Source of the DNA: Tipula vernalis
Taxonomy: Eukaryota > Arthropoda > Insecta > Diptera > Tipulidae
Length of the DNA stretch: 64,000 bases
Assembly (NCBI GenBank): GCA_958295665.1
Contig: OY282560.1
Span: 142,654,091 to 142,718,090, forward strand
Direction of reading: 5' to 3'
Part shown: positions 10,367-22,650 of the stretch, piece by piece
Numbering within the stretch: the stretch's first letter is position 1
Layout: every line of letters begins with the position of its first letter
The notes under the pieces: generated by a model
Told to the model about the DNA's origin: nothing
Databases searched by the model: none
What the model saw: the letters and a program-made list of their open reading frames with translations, nothing else
Made by a program: the position numbers and the translations under genes

Positions 10367-13300
10367 GATATTCAATAAATTTGTGCAAAATGCCCTAATA
10401 AAGGATTGGATTACAAGTTAACTTGAATAAGTAAATTTGGATTACTATTCCCTAGTCTAAACTATCTATGACATATGAATGGTTTAATATTGGAGGTGTC
10501 TTTTACAACAATTATAATTATTTTAAAGTTAAAACTAATTAAAAGTGAAATGAATACCATAGTATTTTAAAAAAAAAAAATCATTAAATTTGGGTTGGTT
10601 ATATACCGTTCATTCCGTTTTGATTTGGTTTAAATTAAAAGGTTGACTTATTTTGATACATTGGGTAATTTTTTAAAATAATAAAATTAATTATTGAATA
10701 AAGCTGTAACAAAATAGGTTAACAGTTAATTTATTAATAATTAAAATTGTTGAACTTTAGGTTTCGTCTAACACGTAATTTACGAGTTGTTAGTGATCCG
10801 AGAAGATTTGCCTCAATTCTTCCACATAAGTTGTTAAATAATTCCGCACCCTTTGCTAGCTTATAAAATTTATGAAAATAAGTGAGTTAATCTTTAAAAG
10901 CGATCTATTCCTTTAGACCTTCATCCACAAAAACAAAACTGGAATAGATCCACTTACGAAACTTACTTCCGTTAAAGTACGTGTAAAAAGAGGTAAATCC
11001 AAAAATTTAATTTTAAAAACTGCTACAAGCTTTTGCTAACAACAGACATTATTTTAAACGTTACGGCGTTTTCAGGAATAGACTTTGGGTTACTTCATAG
11101 TAAATGCCGACCATTATCAAACCGGAATCCTGGCGCGGCTCTATTCCACAGAAAAATATATTAACTTTTCATTTGTTTTATTCCAAAAATATGAAAAATT
11201 ATGTCAAGTGAAAAATGTTAAATTGAAAAGTGCCAATATTTTGAAAATTTTAAATTTTCAATTTTCTTTGCAATTTCTTTTCCAAGAATTTTTTGCTATC
11301 GAAATACAAAGTTCAAAATGAAAAGTATAGTTTGCTAAGACTTTTCAAATTAAAAGTATTATGTCGTTCCATTGTGTGATTGCTAAGTTAATATTAGTAA
11401 GGTATGGGTGATTTTTGCAAAGAGAAAATCCACTCCGCAAATTGAAATGTTCAGTATTAGTGGAAGGTTTCGGAACGTAGACGAAAATTTTATTTGATGA
11501 ATGTTATAATTATGAAAAATCAGTCGTTTATTTGTTTATTTATTATCGACTTAATAAAAATTTGGTTACATAAAAAAATAAATTAACAATTAAGGTAAAA
11601 TTAACAACGACAGTCATTTTTTAAATACATATCTCGACAAATTAAAATCAAAATGCCCATGAATCTCAATGACCAAACTTCTTTGGAAAGATTTTATTGG
11701 GATAGAGTCTATTTTAAAAGCCTGCAAGATTTTAATTTGAACGTGTTTTTTTAGTTTAATAAAACCCAATTTTAATTTTTAATATTGAAAGCGAGACCTG
11801 ATGAATAGGATTCGTGTTTTTCACCTAAAACCAGGTTGGGCTTTTATTGCTTGATTGCTCCACAAACGCAAAAAAACATTCCACAAAATCACAGTGTAAG
11901 AACTCAAACTGGTTTTAGGTAATTTTTATTTTATTAGATGGTACTAACCCGTATATGGCTACAAAAAAAAATTTTAAATGAAGGATATCTTTTACCAAAT
12001 TCCAGAAAGATATTTTTAAACCTCTTTAGGAAACGAGCTACTTTGTAATTGGATGAATGTTCATAAACTTTTATATTTCTATAACATAGGCAATTTGACA
12101 TTCACCTGTACATTTTAGTACAAAACAATATTTATTCTTGAAAGCTGTAAGACATACGATCGAACAAATACACCTTAATTTTTAAACTAGTCCTTAACAG
12201 CTAGTACATTTTCCATATCTGCTACTTAAATGCAAAAAAGAAACGAGCAGAGCTACCGAAAAAATTTAATTGAAACCAGAAGAGAGAGAACTTATTTAGT
12301 AAAAATAAGGTCATAGATGTGTTTGCTACTACTACTATGCTTTTAAAATAAAACGAAAACTAAACTAGGTTTTAAGCTTTAGCATAAAGGTGGCAAAATT
12401 TTCTCAAAATGTTCTTGTCTTGGAAATTAAGAGAACGGAATAACGCAACAAAAAAAATTCTGCATTTCCTATTTTTAAATCCCTACATAATTGACTTAAG
12501 TCTATCGTAAAGCTACGAAAGACTGCTGTTTTCGCGCGCATTGGCATCCAAAAACTAGAACTTTGTTCAAGATTTTTCACGTCCGAATTCCAAGACTTCG
12601 GAGTAAAAGCTTCCTGTTGAAACGAGTTAAGAAATTGAAAATGCAGAATTTTGCAGAAACTAATGGTCCGTATTTAATCATTTTCGATATAGGTATTCGG
12701 CTCCTACTTAATACCCAAACAACCATTTTAAACCGATAATTACTCTAAATGAGGGGTGTCCAGTAGTTAGTCCATCTTTTATTTCTAAACCTATTCTCGA
12801 TCCAAACCGGTTCCAAATTATTAAAAAGCTAGCATTAAATACAAAGCTACACGTGAAAAGTTGATTTCGCAAATCAATTAAATTCGAATAAAATGCAAAT
12901 GCCCATTTTAGGTATCCTTGTAACATCCAGTTTATTTGCTATTTGGCGACTTTTTAAAACTAAAACAAACTTTACTATCTAACTAAAAAAAGTTAATCTT
13001 ATAAACACAGGTCTATTTTTATTATCTGAAAGCCAAAATCACTTGCTTCATTTTCTCCAAAATTTCGGTTATTTTATTTTGAAAATGGGTAGCTTCTACG
13101 AAATTCTACATCAACATCACCTTACATTATGAGCATGTTGCATAATACTTACCGAACAAGTGACCGTCTTTATCACCACTAATCGTACCATGGAATTTTA
13201 TTTAATATTTACTAAAGGGTGGGCATAATAGTATCACCGTATAAATAGTAAACAAAAAATTATTGCGTTGGTATGATTTTGATTTCAATCAAAATATTGA

Positions 13301-15120
13301 TGATGAGCTATTAAGCACTATTGATGGAAGTTGTGGGTTCACAAGTAACCCAGAATGACAATAAAACTGTTATATTACTATAAGGCAAAACCACAACGAC
13401 CATTTAAAAGCTGATATTGCATGACATACCTTCTAGTTAAAATTAAATCTAACATTATTCCAAAAACTAAAACAAAAATTTTTTTTGGAATTTTTCTGCA
13501 AACATCAACCCATTATGAATTTTCCGTTCATCAGATAACAAGTTTTTGCTTTCTTTTTTTTTTTTTTTTAATTTTTTTTTGTAGAAATGCCATACACAAA
13601 ACTTTAATAAGGATAGGATCACAACTTGCAAATTTTTTCTTTCTTCAGATTTGTTATTCTTTTAACCTTCCCTACACTAGTAAAAACCCACCCAATTTGT
13701 TTGGAATTTTTCTCGTCTGTTTTTATAGTATGAACGTATGTACATACCATACTTACATATTTTGTTAGAGAATATTTTCTAAAATAAAAAAAACGAAAAC
13801 TTTTTGAATTAAGCTCATTTTTTGTGTAGCAGTTTTATTTTATTTTGATTACAAAAAATTTGATTCCCTTTTTTTGTGCTTTAGTTGGGGTTTGGGGTAA
13901 CAAATTTTTGCTAAAACTGTAATAAGCAATTGCTATAAATACATATACATATTTGTGTTGTACATACATATATGCTTATATGAAATCGTTCCAAACATAT
14001 TCACGTTATCACACTGTGCTTGAGGGTTATAGTTCTCAAGTTTTATTGACCTGTTGTTCATTGTTTTATCTGATTCTGCGAAATAAAACTGGAAAACTAT
14101 AATTTGACTTGGTAAATATACAGAAATCGAGAAGTTAATTTTTTTGAGTCTGATTACTTTTCAGCATAATAATTTTTTTTTGTCGATCCAACAGCAAATT
14201 TTTTAATTAACAGATTTTTGGTTTGTTTTTTTGTTTTTAATATTTTCATATTATTGTCTGTACAAAAAAAGATGCTTTTCATGAAAATCGTACAAGGGAG
14301 AAGAAACAACTAAAAATTTACAACATGAATGCTAAAATGTTTTGTCTCGAAGTCTGGAGCGATGTATTGTTCTACCGTAAAAATTTACATGAGTATATAT
14401 GATAGGATGGTAACAATAGAAAGTATAGTAGTAGCACAGTTTAAGGTGAATTTTAATGAATACAATTAAATTCGTGTGATGTTCCATATTAAAAAGCTTT
14501 GTTCACTATTAACACTTCAGCGCTTGATATGTGTTATGTTTCTGTATCTATAGTTAAGTTTTCTGAAGAACGAATACATTTTTATAGAACGTTAAGAAAA
14601 ATACAACAATGCAGGTTGGAAAGCTCATGTGTTTGATTATTATTGAGTTTACGTAATGAAGTTTTGAAAAAAAAAATAATAATAATAATGAGGCACTTGC
14701 CGATATTCTGTCTCACTAGATGAAAAGTCGACAGGTATGAGCATCTTAAAACATTTTTTGCAGTCTTCTTTATCAACTAATGTTTATCTGGCATATGTTT
14801 ATCTAACCAAACTCATTATTATACTTTCTAAGTGTTTTATTTTGATGCGAAATTGTTTAAAAATGTTTAATAAAAAAATGAATTAGAAAGCTCGGAGCGT
14901 TTTCTTTATGAACAATACAAAAATTTAATTTATAGGTACAAATGTAAATTCCTGTTCGAGCTCCATTGAATTACCCCATAAACTTCGGTGTCTTCATAAA
15001 CTTTACCCTAAAGAACATTAGCTGATAAACAATCTGCCAAGGAAGCTGTGCAGTAGCCACGGGGCTGGAGTCGGGATGTCCTTGGAGTTAGACCTCTAGT
15101 TTTTTTTTCTTTATTTACAA
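10367..15120. other. AT-rich non-coding stretch
   Basis: Nothing beyond low-complexity sequence is supported. Frames at 11,085, 12,708, 13,421 and 14,582 are F/L/I/N-rich chance frames. An (AAT)n microsatellite lies at about 14,670-14,688. A GC-richer patch at 15,040-15,100 is unexplained. Confidence 0.45.
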
Positions 15121-15150
15121 AAAAAGAAATACATGAAGGTTGACCATAAC

Positions 15151-15750
15151 CAGAGCCCTCTAGAGTATAGAGCAGTAATTATAAGTTAGGTTACGTACGT
15201 TATAATTTTTAATAGTATGTAAGTACGTTATAAGAATCCATAGTAAAAATGATGGTCCCGATTTGTCAAAATCCTGTTTTTTTTTTGTTAATCCTGATTT
15301 TTAAAATTCCTGTTTTTATTATCCCGGTTTTGTAAAAATAAAAATCCCGATTTTTATTTGTATCTTACCGGTGTACTATGAACTCCCGTATCAAAATTAA
15401 AATGTTCCTTCACCAAAATTTTTAGAAAAATACATCTTTCAAAACCGGGATTTTGATAAGAGGGATTTTGAAAATCGAGATTTTGAAAACAGGGAGCTTA
15501 GAAACCTGGATTTTTAATTCGGGATTCTGAAAACCGGGATTTCGTAGTAGACCCCTAAAATACGTTTTTCGAACTTATTAAAAAATATATCAAAGCAGGC
15601 TCTGGTAAAGTACCGCTGTGACTGTTATTGACTTAGTGACCAGACAATTTGTATTAAGCTTATATTTCAAATTGAATAGAATCCTGTTGCTAAGAAAATT
15701 TTATGAATTTTAATTTAAATAAATCAATTATTAGAAGAAAACTAAAACGA
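15151..15750 (+). repeat. Family-A repeat, copy A1, carrying an AATCCC-type array
   Basis: The start (CAGAGCCCTCTAGAGTATAG) matches the start of copy A5 at 53,687. After 15,585 the sequence rejoins A5 (ATATCAAAGCAGGCTCTGG, then TTGACTTAGTGACCAGACAA, then AATAAATCAATTATTAGAAG). Between these, at about 15,258-15,545, sits a separate array of ATCCCGATTTT-like words absent from A5. Confidence 0.75.
15258..15545. repeat. Inverted array of ATCCCGATTTT-like units
   Basis: Units resembling AATCCCGATTTT or CCTGTTTTT are repeated in one orientation to about 15,360, then in the opposite orientation (AAAACCGGGATTTTGA-like) from about 15,435 to 15,545. The whole block is thus an imperfect palindrome of short repeats. 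It lies inside family-A copy A1 and so inserted later or expanded in place. Confidence 0.7.
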
Positions 15751-15839
15751 TGGCCATATATCGTCGCTATACCCATCTCAAACTATCGAATGTGGACAAA
15801 TAATTTTTCATTTTCACTAACTAGCATTGGACCATGATA

Positions 15840-16620
15840 AAGTGGCGAAAATCCCATTTTTTTATCTGTCATAAATCTACATCTGTAATGCTCTGGAATT
15901 GTTCTAAATGTTATACACATTTTTCTCTATGTTACTCAATGTCTCTCAGCACGAACCAAAGTTAAATTCAATACATCATTAATGTGACAGTTAAAAAATA
16001 ATGGTCCAAATATTGAACCCTGAAAGACATCCGCTACAATGGTAATCTTTGCTTTATACTCGATTCATGTTGATAAATTGTGCGCTATTAAAAAACTATG
16101 ATATAATTATTGACAAAGCCGATAAAAATGGATTAATAATTAAAAATTTTTAAAATTAAAATAAAGTATCAACACAATCAAAGATTTTTAACATCTTTAG
16201 AGAGAAGATATACAAATTTGTTCCATAGCACGGTAAATGTGTGTGAAAAAAATCGGTAATCCCTTATAACACTGATCCTAAAATGGTGGAAAAATTTATC
16301 AAAATGAAGATTGCCCGAAAATTCTCCATAAAACTTTTATCGCCATGCCGATGTAATGGAATTCCGTTTTTTAATGGAATTCTCTTGTGTAATGAAATGC
16401 CTTAGCTACTTTGAGCGAACTAGAAAAATACCATCAAGGTGTGATTGGTTTAAAAATAATATAATAATATTCGGGCATAAACCTATTAGAAAAACGAGTT
16501 CTAAAGGAATCATAACCACAAGCAGAGCTTTTGTCCAACTTACAAATAATATTAGATGCTTCTCAAAACTAAAGTTGACAATTTCTTGCAAATTTAGAGT
16601 AAGATTTAAAGTGAGCAACT
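15840..16620 (-). pseudogene. Non-LTR retrotransposon reverse-transcriptase relic
   Basis: On the minus strand near 16,550-16,400 the frame reads KSSACGYDSF ... YFSSSLKVA. This matches the LINE region 'KSxGxDxf ... iFPxxlKxA' that precedes reverse-transcriptase domain 1. Nearer 16,040-15,960 it reads VFQGSIFGPLFFNCHINDVL, the eroded form of the conserved GVPQGSILGPLLFxxYINDL block. The stretch between them has stops and no recognisable domain 3. No intact frame remains. The family is jockey-type or R1-type by motif style; I cannot be more specific. Confidence 0.75.
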
Positions 16621-16849
16621 AACCGAATTAGCTACTTGCTGCAGGCAATGGCTAATTTATTTTCTATAATTGATGATGGATATGCATTTTTACAATCACT
16701 ACTTTTGTTTTGTTTCTAAACTTAATAAATTCTAATTTGAAATTTTTTTTCTGTAGAGCAAACAAATCTACCACGTAATAAATACGCTTTAACAAATTGT
16801 GAGTTATCCAGCGCTTTGCACAATATGTATTTCTATATTTTTTAATATT

Positions 16850-17480
16850 CAAAAATTGATATTTCTCAGGATTTCAGAGTTTTTTGTGATTATTCAAAAT
16901 TTGTCAGATTATTCGAGTTTTTGGGCTGTGCTGCTTTCATGATTGTTACATATATCACATATTACTCGACATTTTCGAGTCATTCGAAAACAGTTTTTGA
17001 GTTAAATTGTGTGTTCATGCCATTAATCGACATTTTCGCGATTTTTTTTGATTTTATTGAATATTATTCACGATTGTTAGAAATTATTTAGTGATTATTG
17101 AAGAGTTTCCAAATTATCTAAAAGATTTCTTGCAGTTATTCAAAATTATAGTAAAACTGAGCGTAGATTTGCTTGATATTACAAATTTAATTTATTCGAG
17201 GCTTTTAGAGATATGACTGTTGAGTTACATAGCGTCCTCGCCTACTCCAGTGAATTTATCAGATAAGTACAGGTTTCAAGCTTTATGCAGAGTTTTTCGA
17301 TTTTAGCTTTGAGTTACCAGTCTTTATGACCTTTGAGGTATATTTATTTCGAGATTTTGGGGGCTTTCACGATTTCTTCAGAATCTTCGAGATTTTAAAG
17401 AATTTCGAGATTTTTGTTGTTATTCATGAGTTTTGAGATTTTTGACTTAACGACTATATACTTTATAGCAAACCCAAGAA
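16850..17480. repeat. TTCGAGATTTT-rich degenerate repeat
   Basis: Words such as TTCGAGATTTT and ATTATTCGAGTTTTT recur many times on the + strand. The same vocabulary fills 40,020-40,260 inside the hAT-like element, so this may be an old relative of that element's interior. No boundaries were found. Confidence 0.4.
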
Positions 17481-17804
17481 GCAAAGTCAAAAATTATTCG
17501 CCATTATTGTGCGGTTTTAGGTGATGTCTATTACACATTTCTATGTACATTCTAAAAAATGTTGGTTTAATTTTTTGTTGGTATCGTTATGCAAAATAAA
17601 AGAATTCCAAAAAAAACAAGTATCCGGAAAGATAAAGTTTTTAAATATAACAAAATTTGAAATAATATTAAAATTCATTTCATACCTTAGAGCATGGCAG
17701 CTGCTGCTGGTTCTGGTAAACCCCCGCTTTGAAGATTTTTTGAAATCCTAATATTCATAGAAATTGGTGCATTTTTGAAAATTTTTGTTTTTTAATAATT
17801 ATTC

Positions 17805-18010
17805 AGATACTAAATAGGGAACTCCCCAAAGCTGCTTAGCAATGAGCCCATCGCGCAAGGATGATAGGAAAACGTCAGAAAAATTTAAAAAATATTTACA
17901 TTTATAATAATATTTGCGTTTAAATTGTCCATACTAAAATAAAACACTCCCCAAAGCCACTTTTAGCATTGATCCTTTCTGCGCAAGGATAACATGAAAT
18001 TATGTAGCTT
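17805..18010 (+). repeat. Two-copy tandem repeat of about 125 bp
   Basis: A block starting TACTAAATAGGGAACTCCCC is repeated at about 17,930 in a diverged form (TACTAAAATAAAACACTCCC). Both copies continue through CAAAGC and GCGCAAGGAT. No function is evident. Confidence 0.6.
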
Positions 18011-18616
18011 CCTTTTGTTTTTATATTGTAGTTAACAAAAATTTAAAGGGCTCTTCCATTTTAATGGGGCACGTTATTTTACAATTCTTGAGATGTTTTT
18101 GGGGATTTTTATTTTTAGGAATATGATGGAATTCTTTAAAATTTAAGCAAAAATTAACTAACTCTAAACATTTTTTGGTTTTTCAACAAGCTTGTTAAAT
18201 TTTAATTAATAAGGAATTGAAATTAATTTAAACTGTGTTGGATATTAATTTAGGACTGTTTAAATTAATTAACAAAATCTTGGTTTACGTACAATTTAAG
18301 CAATGGATGCTAATATTGTTTTACACATGAAGGCCTCAATCGGGTAGCACTGAAATTACGCAGTGGGCCAATATAAGTGTTACAACGTTAAATGAATATC
18401 GAAAAAATAAAACTTCGCAATTATTCAAACTTTCGTATTAGATCAGGATAATCAGTAACATAATGATGTTTCGGGTGAAGCTTCAGAAGTGCAAAACCCT
18501 CATTTCAAAAAAAAAATGTCCACACGTTGTCCACAAACTAATCACCACAAGGGGAATTAATATATTCCATAATTCGAAAGCTTTTGCAGGAAATTTTTTC
18601 CTTTTAACATCAATTT

Positions 18617-19460
18617 TTAGAAAAGAAAGTGATAGTTTGAATTTTTTTTGAGTGCTGCTAAATAAGAGTTCACATCAATAGAAACTATACTTTTCTTGTG
18701 AAAATATCTAATAACGTCTTTCAAGTCGAATGGGACTATTCCTTTAAATATGTCATGTGTAATGCTTGATGGAACCCTTTTATAAAAATTTTCAGATGAT
18801 CTGAGTTGTGAGATGCCCATTCTGAAATTTTGCAACGGCGTTTTATCATAAAGACAATATCTACAACAAAAATTTTGTGTTAAACCTTAAATTTGATAAC
18901 TTCCAAAATTATATCCAACCATTGATGCAAGCGAACGGAATTTTGTAAAGTTTTCAAATTTTTTCATAGAAGCTCTAATATTTTGTTGAATCCGATATAT
19001 TTGACATGAATTTCTTTACATAATAGTACTAGTTGGATACTTCCGATGTACATCTATAGTTTTTGTTAATGTTGCCAATGGAGTAATGGATTCCTAACAT
19101 TTTATGTTTGTTTTGCGATAACTCCAAAGGATCACATATTTTAAAACAAACCATATTGGAATGAAATCCGAAAAAATAAATAAATTATTTTTATGCATTG
19201 TACCGCTATTACAGTCCAACATAGTAGAAGATCCTTCAGGTTTCTCTTCATTGAACGGCCGGAATACTTTAACGTTACTCATAATTGCCTTTAATGTATC
19301 AAGTATTGAAATATAATAATAATTATATGGCTGATGATAATTGTTCCTTCCCAAAACTATTTTATTCAGTGGTATATACTTGCTTCTTCTTAGTGGAGCT
19401 GTAGGATTTATAGAACGAATATTACAATTTGATTGCTGTTTGGCGTGACATACGATTGGA
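18617..19460 (-). pseudogene. Transposon-associated protein relic with HDxFxGIVPF motif
   Basis: On the minus strand, from about 19,350 downwards, the frame reads YISILDTLKAIMSN, then MLDCNSGTMHKNNLFIF, then FCCRYC near 18,875, and ITHDIFKGIVPFDL near 18,740. From memory this succession (YxPIxxTLKxxxSN, LYxDxFE region, CRxC, HDxxEGIVPxxL) recurs in uncharacterised multicopy proteins of animal genomes that behave like DNA-transposon genes. I cannot name the superfamily with confidence. Stops and frame changes show that it is dead. The C-terminal continuation is not visible beyond 18,617. Confidence 0.6.
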
Positions 19461-19474
19461 CTAAGGGGATAGGG

Positions 19475-19830
19475 ATGTAAAGCATTTTCGGTTAAACCTA
19501 TTTGTTTTTTTTAAATATGTGGACGATATTATCCTGGCTATACCAAATTCTGAAGTAAATTTTTTTCTTGTGGTTGGTTAAAAATAGGCCAATCCACAAT
19601 TAAATAATATTTCCGGTCTTTCTTCTTCATAATTCAAATTCAGTGCAAGCCTTATTAATATTTGGCTTTCAGCTAAATATTTAACTGAACAAAATTGGGC
19701 AGTTAAAGTGAACTTTTGTAAGTACTCTGTGTTTTTTCATTTTCTGTAAAATGTTGGTGGAAAATATTTTTTATCTTTTATTATAATTCACCCTGATGAT
19801 GACAGAATCCATCAAAAGGTCGGAACAAAA
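19475..19830 (+). pseudogene. Penelope-like element relic, copy 1
   Basis: The + strand reads FKYVDDIILAIPNS at about 19,510-19,555, a reverse-transcriptase catalytic motif (Y-V-D-D). Copy 2 at 23,140 gives a longer version of the same sequence with a GSPMFSPLANLLMEH-like block, which is the Penelope-like arrangement. The conserved nucleotide stretch extends beyond the motif in both copies (for example AAATATGTGGACGATAT). The copy ends near a CTGATGATGAC...GTCGGAAC segment. All coding capacity is lost. Confidence 0.55.
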
Positions 19831-19959
19831 ATAAAGGCTAGCACTACAAGATTAAAATTAACAAACGAATTGTGTCAAATAATTTTAGCTTTTCTTTGTA
19901 TCCCTGAGAAATGATTCAGCGTCCTTGATTTATATATTACCGAAAAACAACAACAAAAA

Positions 19960-20210
19960 TAACATTTTCATTGTCTATGAATTTTCTACATTGTTTACAC
20001 ATTGTCTACATTGTCTACGTCGATATCGGTTGCCTACGTTGTGTCGACGTTTGCATGTAGAAACACTTAACATAGGCGTAGATGCACAACCAGTGTTGTG
20101 CCGCATAGTCTACCTAAAGTAATTAATCAATTGTCTACCCGTGTAGAGAATGTATGTAGACAATTAAAAAAATAACGTCGACAATGTAGACAATGTGTCG
20201 ACAATTCTCA
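19960..20210. repeat. GTCTAC/GTCGAC-rich inverted repeat cluster
   Basis: TTGTCTACA-type words are repeated at about 19,970-20,020 and appear inverted (GTCGACAATGTAGACAATG) at 20,176-20,200, bracketing GCGTAGATGCACAAC. The same word set occurs at 23,577-23,690. It resembles the terminal region of an unidentified repeat. Confidence 0.6.
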
Positions 20211-20650
20211 GCAGCAAAAATAGTAAAAGTTTTGATTTATTACGGATTTGTATCCTTTATTGACTAAAATAAACGATGGACCGCAACATTTACATAAATA
20301 CTTATTTAATCTATTCGACTTTACGATAATAAATTCGATCGATAGTAATTCTTCAATTATATAAGAAAAGAAAGCTTTGCGCAAATCTTGTTCCAATTTC
20401 ATTGAACAATGATTTCTCAATTTCCACACAATTTGTGAGTACTGCTTACAAAAGATTTAAGAAACTTATTTATTATTTTATATTTAAAATGAACAGGTAT
20501 TCAAAAGTTAAGTCAACTACCGTTGATGAGCTTCAATACAGTAGTAGCTGGACATCCATCTAGTCTATAAGTTTAACAAAGAAAATAAATTATCTTAGAG
20601 AAAAACTTAACTGTACGAAATATAATTATTTTACAAAGCAATTAAACGAA

Positions 20651-21660
20651 TTGCAATTGTTAATCAATAGAACCACAGAAGATCTTAAAAGAAATTACTA
20701 TAAATCGAGGCTTTTACGTCTAACAAATACATATGTAATTGTCACAACTTTTAGTGAGTTTATCAAGAAAATATTTTCAGCTGACAGTTCGAATAGATCG
20801 ATTTTGATTATTCCTTATGTTGAAAAATTCATTGCGCCGTTTGTCGATTTTACACCAACCAATGCAGAGGCAATCAATTTTATTGTTAAAAATCAACTTG
20901 CAGCTAATAAATATCTAGGCTTCGATGGGTTTACGTTTACGGCCATTACTGATCTTTGTGAACTTGTTAACCCTCAGTGCGTTGACTTTACGGTCTGTTA
21001 CTTTTCCGGATTGTATCAAACTTGCCGATATACTCCCTATGTTCAAAATTAAAATTATTTAAATGCTCAACGATTTACGACATATTTTTAATATTTTCTC
21101 CAAAATCTTCGACCATGCTATTAATATGCGAATTTAAAACCACCTGAATAGCAACCAATTAGTTATTAGTCTGATACGGCGTAAAATTAATAAAGGTTTT
21201 TTTAGTTGGTGCTGTATTTTTGGACCTAGCTAAAGTGTTAAAATCCATCAACGGTCGCATTATAATTGTTTAGTGATTATATGTATCAAAGGAAACAACA
21301 AGTCATTATAGAAGATATCATAATAGTTGCATTGTTGACGTGAATTGTGGTGTGGTCCCAGGGTTCAATTTTGGGTCCCTACTTATATCTAATATACGTC
21401 ATTGATATGACAAACCTTCTTGTAATTTGAAAGAAGAAGTTTTCCCACTGTTTATCTGAATTACGCATACTTAGAAAGACCTAACTAAAATTGTTACTAA
21501 GAACTTAGGGCTAAATAAAACTAAAGTCACGATCTCCTCTTCTCACGTTCCAATGTTTTAATTAATGATTAGATGGTACTGAACTTAAGCTTTTAGAATC
21601 TGTCAAATATTTGGTTTTAAATTACTTAAAGATGATGGCCTTGAAAACTAGCCAATATGT
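20651..21660 (+). pseudogene. Non-LTR retrotransposon relic, 5' part, split by mariner
   Basis: The frame 20,651-21,052 (133 codons) ends in the pre-RT region, GFDGFTFTAITDL, resembling the LINE 'GxDxitxxxlk' block. Downstream, in shifting frames, come FLDLAKV near 21,220 (domain 3, FxDLxxAFD), VPQGSILGPYLYLIYVIDM near 21,355-21,411, LGLNKTKVTI near 21,506 (thumb region, LNxxKT) and KYLVL or KYLGF-like sequence near 21,606. The element resumes after the mariner insertion at 22,443. Order and spacing fit a jockey-like LINE. It is inactive. Confidence 0.78.
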
Positions 21661-21670
21661 GAAACTGTGT

Positions 21671-22442
21671 ACCGGTTTTCTAATAAATGGCGTAATTGTT
21701 TTAATATTTATTGTGTGAATCTGATAATACATGTTTTTGAAAAGTCTTTTCATAACCTTCAAAACGTAGTATATGACATTTGATTAAAATATAAACAATA
21801 CAGTTTTTTATTCGATTTAAAATGGAGAGTTGTGTGCCAAATAATCGTCGTAGGCTTTACCCGAGCTATTTTACGTTTAGGATTCTCGTAGTAAATCTAT
21901 TTTTCAGCTCCAGTCACCAGTCAATGCAGAAAACCCTTTTGCTGTTTTATCTTTCTGTTCATATCGTATCTAATTTTCAAATTTTTGAACCATCCCCATT
22001 CCATATAGACGTCTACAGACAACGGATTGATCAACATTCAATGCTTCTGCCAATTCTTGTTGCGTTTGTTATCTTTATACAATAATGCTTGCAATTTTCA
22101 TCTTAAATTTTTTTTCGGTCTATACCTTTACGTTGTGCGTCTGCACGAATAAACCTTCTTTAAATTGCAAAAGCCACCTTCTATACATACCATCAAAAAA
22201 GGCTTATTCACCGTAAGCTTCTACAAGTAAACGATGACTTTCAGCAGCGCTTTTCTTTATAGTAAAAAAAACAACGAAACTTTCCGCAAATAACGATTAT
22301 TTGGTACAAAACTCTCCATTTTAAATCGAATTAAAAACTGTGTGGTTTATATTTTAATTAAATGTCATATAATACGTTTTGAAGGGTTATGGAGAGACTT
22401 CTCAAAAATATGTAACAATTACGCCATCTATTAGAAAAACGG
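21671..22442 (-). mobile_element. Internally deleted mariner element with long terminal repeats
   Basis: Inverted repeats of roughly 140 bp lie at both ends. The left one contains TCTAATAAATGGCGTAATTG, and both reach ATTCGATTTAAAATGGAGAG at their inner limit. Between them, on the minus strand, are eroded mariner transposase segments: KSAAESHRLLVEAYGE near 22,255, then QQELAEALNVDQSVVCRRL near 22,060 (helix-turn-helix region), and near 21,890 YYENPKRK, which belongs to the catalytic domain. The stretch between the last two is missing, so this is a deletion derivative. It interrupts a LINE relic. The exact outer ends and TA duplication are uncertain by a few bases. Confidence 0.8.
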
Positions 22443-22650
22443 AAAAACTTTTACATGCTCTCAATAAATTACGATATTTGTTGGCTAAAGCCTCCCTGGT
22501 ACTGTAGATTAATTATCTCCATATCATACGTGATAGCAGCCATAATAATGTAAAGATTTAAATTTATATTTCCTAAATTTAAATATAATGCCACTAAACA
22601 AATTATTTGAGGAGGCAAATATTCTCGGAGTTGCAGAGCTGCTTGAGCTT
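22443..22650 (+). pseudogene. Non-LTR retrotransposon relic, 3' part
   Basis: The translation continues with KLLHALNKLRYLLAKASLVL. This is the LINE segment after the thumb, where an 'xLxxLRxL' helix normally precedes the Y...P-x-L-x-Y-g block. It is the continuation of the relic interrupted at 21,671. Confidence 0.55.

Noticed and set aside
13421..13768. 115-codon frame
   Set aside because: F/I/L/N-rich, spanning poly-T runs, without codon bias or motif; expected by chance at this base composition.
16356..16622. 88-codon + strand frame
   Set aside because: It lies opposite the minus-strand reverse-transcriptase relic, whose motifs explain the sequence. The + frame has none.
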